A stretch of DNA of 64,000 nt from Sphingomicrobium sediminis (lineage in GTDB: Bacteria > Pseudomonadota > Alphaproteobacteria > Sphingomonadales > Sphingomonadaceae), in NCBI RefSeq assembly GCF_023805295.1, contig NZ_JAMSHT010000001.1, positions 1,364,001 to 1,428,000 on the forward strand. Reading direction: 5' to 3'. The notes beneath the pieces are model-generated. The model was not told the DNA's origin and made no database searches. It was given only the letters and a program-made list of their open reading frames with translations. Below are positions 44,701 through 51,881 of this stretch, in pieces (position 1 is the stretch's first letter; each line of letters begins with the position of its first letter). Position numbers and translations under genes: made by a program.

Positions 44701-44829
44701 CGTTTTCAACCAGTCCGCGTCTTGCCTAGCGTCACTGAGGACAAGAAGTGCGGCCGTTGCTGGCGGCACCTCCCTGAGGTCGAGGAAGATGGCGACCTGT
44801 GTAACCGCTGCAGCGAGGTGCTCAAATGA
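41761..44829 (+). CDS. ileS: Isoleucyl-tRNA synthetase
   Basis: 1022 residues. Class I synthetase motifs are present: HIGH in GDMHIGHALN (about residue 64) and KMSKS in FKMSKSLGN (about 701); the editing domain CP1 contains TTPWTIPVN and GTGLVHMAPDHGEDDF; the C-terminal zinc site is CGRCWRH...CNRC. It charges tRNA-Ile and hydrolyses misacylated Val-tRNA. The DNA at about 42410-42815 (CP1, residues ~217-352) and 44490-44815 (C-terminus, ~910-1018) is visibly poorer in G+C and uses different codons than the rest, suggesting a mosaic gene. Its TGA overlaps the lspA ATG (ATGA). Confidence 0.97.
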   Translation: MSDKPNYKDTVFLPKTDFPMKAGLPQKEPKIASKWEEMGMYERLREARAGREKYILHDGPPYANGDMHIGHALNHVLKDMVVRTQTLLGKDAPYVPGWDCHGLPIEWKVEELYRKKKKNKNEVPAKEFRAECRAYAQKWVDVQREQLKRLGIGGKWDDPYLTMRPEAEAQIVAELFKFAETGQLYRGAKPVMWSPVEETALADAEVEYQDLTDSPQIDVSFKIVESPIKELVGAFAVIWTTTPWTIPVNQALAYGPDVEYVLLSVTIDTVGIGTAGDDRVNEVVGAAGLPFNVNHIVKFLVAKDLATEFVARLNKTVRALDFGEIDKGAIFVQEYVDPFSERDALIKGADLAGTVARHPMHHLGGFYAKSRPFLAGDFVTTDSGTGLVHMAPDHGEDDFDLCKANGIDPVFAVMADGRYRDDWLWLGGDDERRRSVINKPFNSPEGPICSDLREAGALLSASADYAHSYPHSWRSKAKVVYRCTPQWFIAIDKPLHHLNPKTPAEKRWEDEGGPPNDGGPIDDYPTLREAAMEAIDQTRWVPAKGKNRISSMVEGRPDWLISRQRAWGVPIALFVERKTGELLVDPEVNARIVAAIASETVDAWEESRAADYLGPDRNPDDYEMVTDILDVWFDSGSTHAFVLESERWPELRSPADLYLEGSDQHRGWFQSSLLESCGTRGRAPYDTVLTHGFTMDSKGFKMSKSLGNTISPLKVMETNGADIIRLWALSVDYTEDHRIGDEILRGVGDQYRKLRNSLRYMLGALSGYDRSEAVAPADMPELERYMLHRLAELDAKLRHAVDDLDFNTYVRALVDFANEDLSAFFFDIRKDRLYCDVDMESGEETATRKAYRTVLDHLFEAMVRYLAPVLVFTAEEAWGHRYPDADSVHLAEWPEVDAGWMDEALAQNWRMIRSFREAVTSAVEPLRKEKRIRSSLQANVRLGVDDPNTLSTINDYDLDEIFIVAKVKTELLPAYDQFDDRFQPVRVLPSVTEDKKCGRCWRHLPEVEEDGDLCNRCSEVLK
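42410..42815 (+). other. Atypical-composition patch inside ileS (editing domain)
   Basis: By rough hand count these ~400 bases are about 45-55% G+C against about 65% in flanking ileS, with more A/T third positions and codons such as TTG, CTT, GTT, CTA. The frame continues unbroken and the protein stays IleRS-like, so this looks like homologous replacement rather than insertion. Boundaries are approximate. Confidence 0.6.
44490..44815 (+). other. Atypical-composition patch inside ileS (C-terminal end)
   Basis: A second stretch, about 45-50% G+C by rough count, covering the anticodon-binding tail and part of the zinc region up to near the stop codon. Codon choice again differs sharply from the middle of the gene and from lspA downstream. 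Boundaries are approximate. Confidence 0.58.
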
Positions 44830-45320
44830 GCCAGCGCCGCGCGTTCGCCATCGCGCTCGCCATCTTCATCGTCGACCAGGTGGTGAAATGGTGGGTCATC
44901 AACCCTCTCAACCTCGAAGCGCGCGAGACGATCGAGATTGTCGGCATCTTCAGCCTGACCTGGGTCGAAAATCGCGGCATCAGCCTCGGCCTCCTGCAGG
45001 CCGGTAGCGAGACGGCGCGCTGGGCGCTGGTCATCGGCACGGCGGCGATTGCCGCTGGTGTCGGCTATATGATCACCCGTCCCGGCGAGGAAGGCGACCG
45101 TCTGGGCTTCGCGATGATCCTCGGCGGCGCGCTCGGAAATATCGTCGATCGCACACGCTTCGGCTATGTCGTCGACTATGCGGACTTGCACTTTGGCGAG
45201 TTTAGGCCTTTTTATGTGTTCAACATTGCCGATGCAGCCATTAGCATCGGCGTCGTGCTATTACTGATCCGCGCCTTCATGCCCGAAAAGAAGGCGCAAC
45301 CGGAGAATGACAATGCGTAA
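44826..45320 (+). CDS. lspA: Lipoprotein signal peptidase (signal peptidase II)
   Basis: 164 residues with four membrane helices. Catalytic Asp residues are in GNIVDRTRFGYVVDY and FNIADAAISIG. The usual N-GAAF motif reads VENRGISLGLL. It removes signal peptides from prolipoproteins after lipidation, serving the many lipoproteins encoded in this window. It is translationally coupled to ileS and overlaps the bamF-like gene by eight bases. Confidence 0.96.
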   Translation: MSQRRAFAIALAIFIVDQVVKWWVINPLNLEARETIEIVGIFSLTWVENRGISLGLLQAGSETARWALVIGTAAIAAGVGYMITRPGEEGDRLGFAMILGGALGNIVDRTRFGYVVDYADLHFGEFRPFYVFNIADAAISIGVVLLLIRAFMPEKKAQPENDNA

Positions 45321-45708
45321 GACCCTGATCCTCGTCGCTGCCTGCGGCACGCTTGCTGCCTGTGGAGGTGCGCAGGGATCGCTCGACGAATTCGCAGTGA
45401 CGCGCAACGCGCCGCTGATCATCCCGCCCGATTACACGCTCGAGCCGCCGCGTGCCGGCACCGTCTCGACCAGCGCGGGCGAAGCGCAGAGCCAGGCTCT
45501 TGAAGCCCTGTTCGGCGGCCCCGCGCCGCGTTCGCCCGGCGAACGTGCGGTGATCCAGGGTGCCAGCGAAGGCACCATCCCGCTCGATGCGCGCTCGACC
45601 GCCGGCGACCCCGGCACCCGCGTCGTCGACAAGGGTACGACCACCCAGACCATCCTCGCCGCGCCGGCTGGCGACGGTCAGGACGCCCAGGCCGAGACGC
45701 CCCAGTAA
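45313..45708 (+). CDS. DUF3035 lipoprotein, BamF-like
   Basis: A 131-residue lipoprotein with signal and lipobox LAAC, then the DUF3035 core DEFAVTRNAPLIIPPDYTLEPPR and a repeat-like second part. In alphaproteobacteria this family was found as the Bam-complex subunit BamF, apparently restricted to that class. The ATG at 45313 lies inside lspA and has GGAG upstream, so expression is coupled to lspA. The C-terminal 50 residues are low complexity (Ala, Gly, Thr, Pro). Confidence 0.85.
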   Translation: MRKTLILVAACGTLAACGGAQGSLDEFAVTRNAPLIIPPDYTLEPPRAGTVSTSAGEAQSQALEALFGGPAPRSPGERAVIQGASEGTIPLDARSTAGDPGTRVVDKGTTTQTILAAPAGDGQDAQAETPQ

Positions 45709-45709
45709 G

Positions 45710-46258
45710 ATGGCGGACGCGGGGCAGAACATCCAGGCGACCCTGGTCGATATCGAGAGCCAGCTCGAGCGCGCGCGCAAGAAGCTGGAAGACGGGCTCG
45801 AACTGGTCGATGCCGCGCAGAAGGCGCTTGGCGATATCCAGGCCGAAGTGCTGGGCGCGCCCAAGAGCCATGCCAGCGCCGATCCCGACGAAGCCGCATC
45901 CAAACTGCTCCAAAGCCTCAAGGGCGCGGGCGAGGAAATGCCCGAGACCCTGTGCGGCGGCCGCCTCGGCGTCGATGCAGAGCAGCGCCTCATCCGCATC
46001 GACGGTCATCCGATCGGCATTACCGAGATGGAGTATCGCGTGCTCGAACTGCTGGCCTATGCCCGAAACAATGTCGTGACGCGCAACATGCTGTTGAAGC
46101 ATCTCTATCGCCGCGCCGACGACCAGCCGCAGCCCAAGATCATCGATGTCTTCATCTCGAAGCTGCGCAAGAAACTGCGCTCGGCCTCGGGTGGTGCGGA
46201 GTTTATCGAGACGATCCCGCAGCGTGGCTGGATCCTGCGCGACAAGGATGCGGATTAA
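45710..46258 (+). CDS. Receiver-less CtrA-like winged-helix DNA-binding protein
   Basis: 182 residues. Residues about 5-48 are a coiled coil (LVDIESQLERARKKLEDGLE), about 50-80 a linker, and about 82-178 an OmpR/PhoB-type winged helix. The helix end KIIDVFISKLRKKL followed by GGAEFIETIPQRGWILRD is very close to the DNA-binding domain of CtrA, the alphaproteobacterial cell-cycle regulator, as I remember it. There is no receiver domain with a phosphorylatable Asp. It starts two bases after the BamF-like stop and so belongs to the ribF-ileS-lspA operon. The role is unknown; a phosphorylation-independent competitor or partner of CtrA is one possibility. Confidence 0.82.
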   Translation: MADAGQNIQATLVDIESQLERARKKLEDGLELVDAAQKALGDIQAEVLGAPKSHASADPDEAASKLLQSLKGAGEEMPETLCGGRLGVDAEQRLIRIDGHPIGITEMEYRVLELLAYARNNVVTRNMLLKHLYRRADDQPQPKIIDVFISKLRKKLRSASGGAEFIETIPQRGWILRDKDAD

Positions 46259-46280
46259 CCGCGCACTACAGCGCGCTTAA
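46255..46280 (+). terminator. Hairpin at the end of the CtrA-like gene
   Basis: Inverted repeat TTAACCGCGC / GCGCGCTTAA (9 of 10 pairs, six-base loop), beginning within the stop codon and followed by CGCGGTTTTC. A weak intrinsic terminator, or a site for a dimeric regulator, just before the 43-residue gene. Confidence 0.45.
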
Positions 46281-46316
46281 CGCGGTTTTCATGCTTGGCC
46301 CGCTATAAGGGTCCTC

Positions 46317-46448
46317 ATGATCGCACCACTGCCCAAACTGCATTTCATCGAGAAGGCTCACCGGCCCGTCGACGCCGCGCGAAAGGCGCTCGCCGACAAG
46401 CTGGCGCAGAATGGCGTATCGAAGGCCCCGACCTTCCTCGCGCTTTAG
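46317..46448 (+). CDS. 43-residue hypothetical protein
   Basis: A short gene with AAGGG five bases before the ATG. The product (MIAPLPKLHFIEKAHRPVDA start, LAQNGVSKAPTFLAL end) is basic and amphipathic with no membrane helix. It is separated from the CtrA-like gene by a hairpin and ends with a four-base overlap with the convergent sulfurtransferase stop. No family recognised; assigned from start site, frame and codon choice only. Confidence 0.5.
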   Translation: MIAPLPKLHFIEKAHRPVDAARKALADKLAQNGVSKAPTFLAL

Positions 46449-47269
46449 GAGCCCTGCTCCTTGGGAGTCGTCGGATCGGCGCCCCATTCTGCCCAACTGC
46501 CATCGTAGAGCTTGCCCTCGCGCCCACCCAACAGATGGGCGGCGAAGAGGATCGAGCAGGCCGTCACCCCCGACCCGCAACTGGCGGTGAACGCCGCTGA
46601 CGGATCCATGCCCGCATCGACGAAGACCTGGCGCAGCTCGTCTTGCGACTTGAGCGTGCCGCCCTCCGCATAGAATTTCGAATAAGGCAGGTTTTTCGCG
46701 CCCGGTATGTGACCGGCGGCCATGCCTGCGCGCGGTTCGGGTGTCGTGCCGGCAAAGCGCTCGGGCCCGCGCGCGTCGGCAACGGGCGGCGTCGTGCCGG
46801 CGAGGATGTCGGACTTGGTCACCACCTCGAGCTGCGCTGCAGTCACAGGCCACAGGCCCGTGCGCACGCGGGCAGGCCCGCTCTCGACCGGGCGTCCTTC
46901 CGCCGTCCATTTGCCGAAGCCGCCATCTAGGACAGCAGCTTCCGCAGCCCCGTAATGGCGCACAATGAACCAGCCGCGGGTCGCCGTGCGCAGCGGGCTA
47001 TTGTCATAAACGATGATCGGCTTGTCCCGTCGCAGCCCAATGCTTTCGAGCATCTGCGCGCCCAGTTCGGGCGAGGGCAGCATGTGCGGGGCGGGATGGT
47101 CGGGATCAGCAAAGCTGCCAATGTCGAGCCGTAGGGCGCCGGGGATATGCCCGGCCTCGAACTCGGCATTGGCGTCGCGCTCATGCGCGGGAAGGAAGAA
47201 GCTGGCATCGAGCGGCTGCACCTCGTCGAGATGCGCTTGGAGCCATTTACCGGTGACCAGATCGTCCAT
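46445..47269 (-). CDS. sseA: 3-mercaptopyruvate/thiosulfate sulfurtransferase
   Basis: 274 residues forming two rhodanese domains. The second has the active-site loop CGSGVTAC with catalytic Cys231, the sequence typical of 3-mercaptopyruvate sulfurtransferases; AGHIPGALRLD and AGHIPGAKNLPYS are the conserved rhodanese entries. It moves sulfur from mercaptopyruvate to thiols or cyanide. Start at 47269 is supported by the length of the family. It lies just downstream of a DUF2945 gene on the same strand. Confidence 0.92.
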   Translation of the reverse strand: MDDLVTGKWLQAHLDEVQPLDASFFLPAHERDANAEFEAGHIPGALRLDIGSFADPDHPAPHMLPSPELGAQMLESIGLRRDKPIIVYDNSPLRTATRGWFIVRHYGAAEAAVLDGGFGKWTAEGRPVESGPARVRTGLWPVTAAQLEVVTKSDILAGTTPPVADARGPERFAGTTPEPRAGMAAGHIPGAKNLPYSKFYAEGGTLKSQDELRQVFVDAGMDPSAAFTASCGSGVTACSILFAAHLLGGREGKLYDGSWAEWGADPTTPKEQGS

Positions 47270-47294
47270 CTTCCTCCCCCGCGCTTGTGTCGCG

Positions 47295-47522
47295 TCAGTC
47301 CTGCGCTTCGAGCTCGGAGCCGAGTTTGAGCACCTTGTCGCCGTCATCCTGCTTGATGAGGTAAGCGGGATTGTCCTCGCTGCCGTCGCGGGTGACTTCG
47401 TTGCCTTGCAGCGTGCGCGTCACTTCGCGTTCGAAACGCTCCTCGATCTGGCCGCAGCCGGTGCCGTTGCCCCAGTCCCATTTGACATACTGGTTCGATT
47501 GGAAGCTGTTCGAATTACTCAT
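47295..47522 (-). CDS. DUF2945-like small protein
   Basis: A 75-residue hydrophilic protein with YVKWDWGNGTGCGQIEERF and ENPAY/NPAYLIKQDDGDKVLKLGSEL, a pattern known from the DUF2945 (hypervirulence-associated TUDOR-like) family, thought to be a small beta-barrel. The function is unknown. A strong AAAGGAG site precedes the ATG at 47522. It ends 25 bases before the sulfurtransferase start and may be co-transcribed with it. Confidence 0.82.
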   Translation of the reverse strand: MSNSNSFQSNQYVKWDWGNGTGCGQIEERFEREVTRTLQGNEVTRDGSEDNPAYLIKQDDGDKVLKLGSELEAQD

Positions 47523-47632
47523 GTCTTTTCTCCTTTTCACGCCTTCAAAGCGCGTCGGAGGGGTCGGGTTCCTGATCCCCGCCCAAGGGAGATATTTGCG
47601 CGACCGGCGCCGCGCGGCTATGCGCTCGCCCC

Positions 47633-48079
47633 ATGGAACCCAAATTTCTCGGATCGGACAGCCCGCTCCCCGCCTCGCCCGAAGAGGCCGAACTCGATTA
47701 TGTGCCCAACCCGCGCAAGGGCGAGCTCTACATGGTACGCTTCGTCGCGCCCGAATTCACCTCGCTCTGCCCGGTCACCGCGCAGCCCGATTTCGCACAT
47801 CTCGTCATCGACTATGCGCCGGGCGAGACGATCGTCGAATCCAAGAGCCTCAAGCTGTTCCTGGGCTCATTCCGCAACCACCAGGCCTTCCACGAAGATT
47901 GCACGGTCGGCATCGGCAAGCGGCTTGCCGACGAGATGAAGCCCAAATGGCTGCGCATCGGCGGCTACTGGTATCCGCGCGGCGGCATTCCGATCGATGT
48001 CTTCTGGCAGACCGGCGCGCCGCCCGAGGGGTTGTGGCTCCCGGACCAGGGCGTCCAACCGTATCGTGGCCGTGGCTGA
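47633..48079 (+). CDS. queF: 7-cyano-7-deazaguanine (preQ0) reductase, short form
   Basis: 148 residues of the type I (YkvM-like) QueF: active-site Cys46 in [11 protein letters not shown] with Asp53, and the substrate/NADPH motif [20 protein letters not shown]. It reduces the nitrile of preQ0 to preQ1 in queuosine tRNA modification. No other queuosine genes are present in the window. The basic tail (PYRGRG) is short. Confidence 0.95.
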   Translation: MEPKFLGSDSPLPASPEEAELDYVPNPRKGELYMVRFVAPEFTSLCPVTAQPDFAHLVIDYAPGETIVESKSLKLFLGSFRNHQAFHEDCTVGIGKRLADEMKPKWLRIGGYWYPRGGIPIDVFWQTGAPPEGLWLPDQGVQPYRGRG

Positions 48080-48112
48080 GGCAGGCCTCGCCGCGCGCAA
48101 TCGCGGTCGCGG

Positions 48113-48523
48113 CTAGGCTTCCTCTTCGACTTCCGGTTCGACCGGGTCGCTCGGCAATGGCGAGGAATGGCGGCGGATCACCCGCCAGCCTTCCTGGCAC
48201 TGTACCCAGACATCGGTCAGCAGCACGCGCTCTTCGACCAGCTGGCCGAGGCATTTGACCGTCCAGCGGGCATCGACCGTCGCGACGATGGTATTCTCGA
48301 CCCGCACGCAATGGCCGATCTCGACCTGCATGTCGGCAAGGTCCATCTGGCTGAGCGCGGAAATCCAGCCGTCGAGGTCGAGCGCGACCGGCTGTTCGGC
48401 GCGCACCGCGACAAGCTGGAAATCGGGATGGATGAGGCTGCGCAGCCGCGCCTCGTCCTTGGCGAACAGGGCTTCGCGCCACTCGGCTTCAAGACGCTGT
48501 ACGAGAGACTGGTGCTCGGTCAT
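48113..48523 (-). CDS. NTF2-like (SnoaL/DUF4440) protein
   Basis: A 136-residue soluble protein with the NTF2-like fold pattern: a long N-terminal helix (LVQRLEAEWREALFAKDEARLRSL) and IHPDFQLVAVR, then strands with VENTIVATVDARWTVKC and VLLTDVWVQCQEGWRVIRRH. These small cone-shaped domains bind ligands or act as isomerases; specificity unknown. Its ATG overlaps the stop of the HerA-like gene upstream (ATGA), so the two are coupled. Confidence 0.8.
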   Translation of the reverse strand: MTEHQSLVQRLEAEWREALFAKDEARLRSLIHPDFQLVAVRAEQPVALDLDGWISALSQMDLADMQVEIGHCVRVENTIVATVDARWTVKCLGQLVEERVLLTDVWVQCQEGWRVIRRHSSPLPSDPVEPEVEEEA

Positions 48524-50139
48524 TTGAGCTTGTTCCAGTCGGGCTTGCTGCTCTTCTTACTCGTCTTGCGCTTGCGCTTCGAGGTCGACGAGGTCGCACG
48601 TGCAGCCTTACCCCCCGACATGCTGCCAAGGATCCCGCGCAGGATGGCATTGCCGATCTGGCGCCCGATCTTGTTGACGATGGTACGCTCGGCCGAGCGG
48701 ATCACCTTGTCCACGGGCGAGGACGACCGGCGCGACCGGCTCGAGCGCGACCGGCGCGCTTCTTCCTTTTCGCGCTTCTCGCGTGCTTCTTCCTCGGCTT
48801 CGCGGGCTTCGGCTTCGGCGGCGGCCTTGGCTTTCGCCTCGCCGCGCGCTTCGAGGATTTCGTCGGCGCTTTCGCGGTCCAGTCGCTCGTCATAGCGCGC
48901 GCCGATCGCATCCGACGCGATGATCGCGGCGCGTTCGCCAGTCGACAGGATGCCGGCCCGTGCGCGCGGCGGCTTCATCAGCACGCGCTCGACCGGGGTC
49001 GGTGCGCCATCCTCGTCGAGGATCGAGACCAAGGCCTCGCCCACCTTTAACTCGGTGATGACTTCCTTGACGTCGATCTCGGGATTTTCGCGGAAGGTCT
49101 CCGCGGCCGATTTGACCGCCTTTTCATCGCGCGGGGTGAAGGCGCGCAGCGCATGCTGGACACGGTTGCCCAGCTGGCCCGCCACATCGTCGGGAATGTC
49201 GATCGGATTCTGGGTGACGAAGAAGACGCCGACGCCCTTGGAGCGGATGAGGCGGACGACCTGTTCGACCTTTTCGACGAGCGCCTTGGGGGCATCATCG
49301 AACAAGAGGTGTGCCTCGTCAAAGAAGAAGACGAGCTTGGGCTTGTCCGGGTCGCCGACCTCGGGAAGCTCCTCGAACAATTCGGAGAGCAGCCACAGGA
49401 GGAAGGTCGAATAGAGGCGCGGGCTCTGCATCAGCTGGTCCGCGGCGAGCACGTTGACGACGCCCTTGCCGCTATCGTCCACCGCGATGAAATCGTCGAG
49501 ATTGAGTGCGGGCTCGCCAAAGAAATGGTCGCCGCCCTGGCTGCGCAGCTGGAGGATCTTGCGCTGGATCGCGCCGACGCTGGCCGACGAGACATTGCCG
49601 TAATCGTTGCGCAGCTCGCTGGCACGCGAGCCGACCTCGCCCAGCATCGCCTGCAAATCGTCGAGGTCGAGCAGGAGCAGCCCTTCCTCGTCGGCAAGGT
49701 GGAAGGCGATCGTCAGCACGCCTTCCTGGGTGTCGTTGAGGTCCATCAGCCGCGCCAGCAGCAGCGGCCCCATCTCGCTCACCGTGGTACGGACCGGATG
49801 CCCCTGCTTGCCGAACAGGTCCCAGAACTGAACCGGAAAATCCTCATAGGCATAATCGTCATAGCCGATCTTGCCGGCGCGCTTGGTAAAGGGATCGTGC
49901 AACTTGTGGGTGGGCGAGCCGGGCATGGCGATCCCAGCCAGGTCACCCTTGACGTCGGCCATGAAGGTGGGGACGCCAGCGCGCGAAAAGCCTTCGGCGA
50001 GGCCCTGCAGAGAGATGGTCTTGCCGGTACCGGTCGCGCCGGCAATCAGTCCATGACGGTTGGAGCGGTCGAGCCGCATCCCGATCTTTTCGCCGCCTTC
50101 ACCGGCCGCACCAAGAAAAACGGTATCGCCTGCACTCAC
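48520..50139 (-). CDS. HerA-like ATPase, DUF853 family
   Basis: About 539 residues. P-loop GATGTGKT in HGLIAGATGTGKTISL, then ADVKGDLAG, Walker B-like KLVFFFDEAHLLF and RSKGVGVFFVTQNPIDIPDDV are diagnostic for the DUF853/YjgR helicase-HerA group of hexameric ATPases. About residues 420-490 form a highly charged Glu/Arg/Lys coiled segment (EAEEEAREKREKEEARRSRSS), followed by a C-terminal domain. The role is not settled; it may act on DNA. GTG at 50139 has GGGGAG upstream; an ATG nine codons earlier is also open. Coupled to the NTF2-like gene. Confidence 0.87.
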   Translation of the reverse strand: MSAGDTVFLGAAGEGGEKIGMRLDRSNRHGLIAGATGTGKTISLQGLAEGFSRAGVPTFMADVKGDLAGIAMPGSPTHKLHDPFTKRAGKIGYDDYAYEDFPVQFWDLFGKQGHPVRTTVSEMGPLLLARLMDLNDTQEGVLTIAFHLADEEGLLLLDLDDLQAMLGEVGSRASELRNDYGNVSSASVGAIQRKILQLRSQGGDHFFGEPALNLDDFIAVDDSGKGVVNVLAADQLMQSPRLYSTFLLWLLSELFEELPEVGDPDKPKLVFFFDEAHLLFDDAPKALVEKVEQVVRLIRSKGVGVFFVTQNPIDIPDDVAGQLGNRVQHALRAFTPRDEKAVKSAAETFRENPEIDVKEVITELKVGEALVSILDEDGAPTPVERVLMKPPRARAGILSTGERAAIIASDAIGARYDERLDRESADEILEARGEAKAKAAAEAEAREAEEEAREKREKEEARRSRSSRSRRSSSPVDKVIRSAERTIVNKIGRQIGNAILRGILGSMSGGKAARATSSTSKRKRKTSKKSSKPDWNKLK

Positions 50140-50211
50140 CCCGAAACTCCCCGCATTGCATTGCAAGACGGGGAGCCTAGGGGGTCAGCGCTAACGCTGG
50201 CAAGCCTTAAG

Positions 50212-51744
50212 CTAGTCGAGATCGATCCCGATATAGGCCGGGCGGCCGCGACCGCGCTGGATCAGCAGGAGGACGCTTTCGAGACCGGCATCGCGCGCCG
50301 ACTCGATCGCTTCGTTGACGTCAGCGACGCTGCGGACTTCCTGCTGGTTGACCGAAATGATGACATCGCCGCGCGTCAGGCGCTTCTCGGCGGCATCACT
50401 GGCCGGGTCGACGCCACTGATGATGACGCCTTCGAGGTCATCGGGCAGGCGCAGCGCTTCGCGGATGCGGGTCGTCAGCGGCTCGATGGTCATGCCGAGG
50501 GCTTCGGCACCTTCGGGCGTGGGGTCATCTTCGCCGCGCATGCCGTCGCCATCTTCCTCGAGGCCGAGCTGCGCACGCATTTCTTCCTGCGTCGGGCGCT
50601 GGCCGACAGTGACGTTGAGCGTGCGGGTCTCGCCGTTGCGGATAATCTCAACCGGGGTCGAGCTGCCGACCGGCGTATTGGCGATGAGATAGCTCACCGT
50701 GTCGTCGGGCGTGACGGCCTCGCCGCCGATCGAAAGGATGACGTCGCCGCGGCGGATACCCGCATTGTCGGCGGCTTCGCCCTCGATGACGCTGTTGACG
50801 AGTTCGCCGCGATCCTTGGGCAGGCCAAGACCCGCTGCAATGTCTTCGGTGAGCGGCTGGAGGCCGACGCCGAGGAAGCCGCGCTGCGGTCGTTCGCCGC
50901 GAATGAGGCTGTCGATGACCGGGCGCGCAGCCTCGGCCGGAATGGCAAGGCCGATCCCGACGCTGGCACCGGTGGGCGAAATGATCGCGCTGTTCACGCC
51001 GACGACGTTGCCGGCCATGTCGAACATCGGGCCGCCCGAATTGCCGCGGTTGATGCTGGCATCGGTCTGGATGTAGCGATCATAGGCGTTGCCGCGGCCA
51101 AGACCGCGATGCAGCGCCGATACGATGCCCGCGGTCACGGTGCCGCCAAGGCCATAGGGGTTACCGATGGCCATCACCCATTCGCCGACGCGCACTTCGT
51201 CGCTGTCGCCCCACTGGACGAACGGCAGGTTGTCGCCGTCAATCTTGAGAACCGCGAGGTCGCTCTCGGGGTCGCGGCCCACAATGCGCGCCTCATATTC
51301 GGTGCGATCGGGGAAGACGACGAAGACTTCATCGACCGTGCCGTTATCACCGGCCTGGCTTTCGATGAGGTGGTTGTTGGTGACGATGTAACCATCGGGC
51401 GAAATGACGAATCCCGAACCCAGCGATCCGGTTTCGCGGGTGATCGGTTCGCCGCCGCCATTGCGTTCGGGAACAGGTTGGCCGAAGCGACGAAGGAATT
51501 GTTCGAACGGGTCGGCGCGCTGCGGCACTTCGACGCGCTGGCGGGTGGAAATGTTGACCACGGCGGGCTGCAGGCGCTCGGCAAGGTCGGCAAAGCTTTC
51601 CGGCGCTCCGGCGACCGGCACCGGCCGGTTCGAGTTGACCGGTTGCGCAACCTCTCCACCTGTCATCGAGTAGGCACTACCCCCCAGCAACACAGCGGCG
51701 GCAATCCCGTAAACGTAGCGCACGGCAGTCATCTCCTTGCCCAT
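50212..51744 (-). CDS. DegP/HtrA-type periplasmic serine protease
   Basis: 510 residues: a signal anchor (RYVYGIAAAVLLGGSAYS), the trypsin-like domain with catalytic His125 (VTNNHLIE), Asp162 (ESDLAVLKID) and Ser236 (NRGNSGGP), then two PDZ domains (RGFLGVGLQPLTEDIA, and GMTIEPLTTRIREALRLPDD). It is a protein quality-control protease and chaperone of the cell envelope. Located downstream of hflK-hflC on the same strand, an arrangement typical of alphaproteobacteria. RBS AAGGA is well spaced before the ATG at 51744. Confidence 0.95.
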   Translation of the reverse strand: MGKEMTAVRYVYGIAAAVLLGGSAYSMTGGEVAQPVNSNRPVPVAGAPESFADLAERLQPAVVNISTRQRVEVPQRADPFEQFLRRFGQPVPERNGGGEPITRETGSLGSGFVISPDGYIVTNNHLIESQAGDNGTVDEVFVVFPDRTEYEARIVGRDPESDLAVLKIDGDNLPFVQWGDSDEVRVGEWVMAIGNPYGLGGTVTAGIVSALHRGLGRGNAYDRYIQTDASINRGNSGGPMFDMAGNVVGVNSAIISPTGASVGIGLAIPAEAARPVIDSLIRGERPQRGFLGVGLQPLTEDIAAGLGLPKDRGELVNSVIEGEAADNAGIRRGDVILSIGGEAVTPDDTVSYLIANTPVGSSTPVEIIRNGETRTLNVTVGQRPTQEEMRAQLGLEEDGDGMRGEDDPTPEGAEALGMTIEPLTTRIREALRLPDDLEGVIISGVDPASDAAEKRLTRGDVIISVNQQEVRSVADVNEAIESARDAGLESVLLLIQRGRGRPAYIGIDLD

Positions 51745-51881
51745 TCCCTATCCTTATTTTGCACGGCTGAATATCAAAAGCGAGGCTAGGTCCGACGGCT
51801 GAACGGGGTTTGAATGGTCCCCATCGTGCCGACGAACGGGCGCCTCACTTCTACCAAATGCATATACGCCCTAAAGCGTTG

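Noticed and set aside
49153..51789. A long plus-strand open frame opposite the HerA-like ATPase and the HtrA protease
   Set aside because: Antisense shadow of two genes with intact catalytic motifs; no homology-like features.
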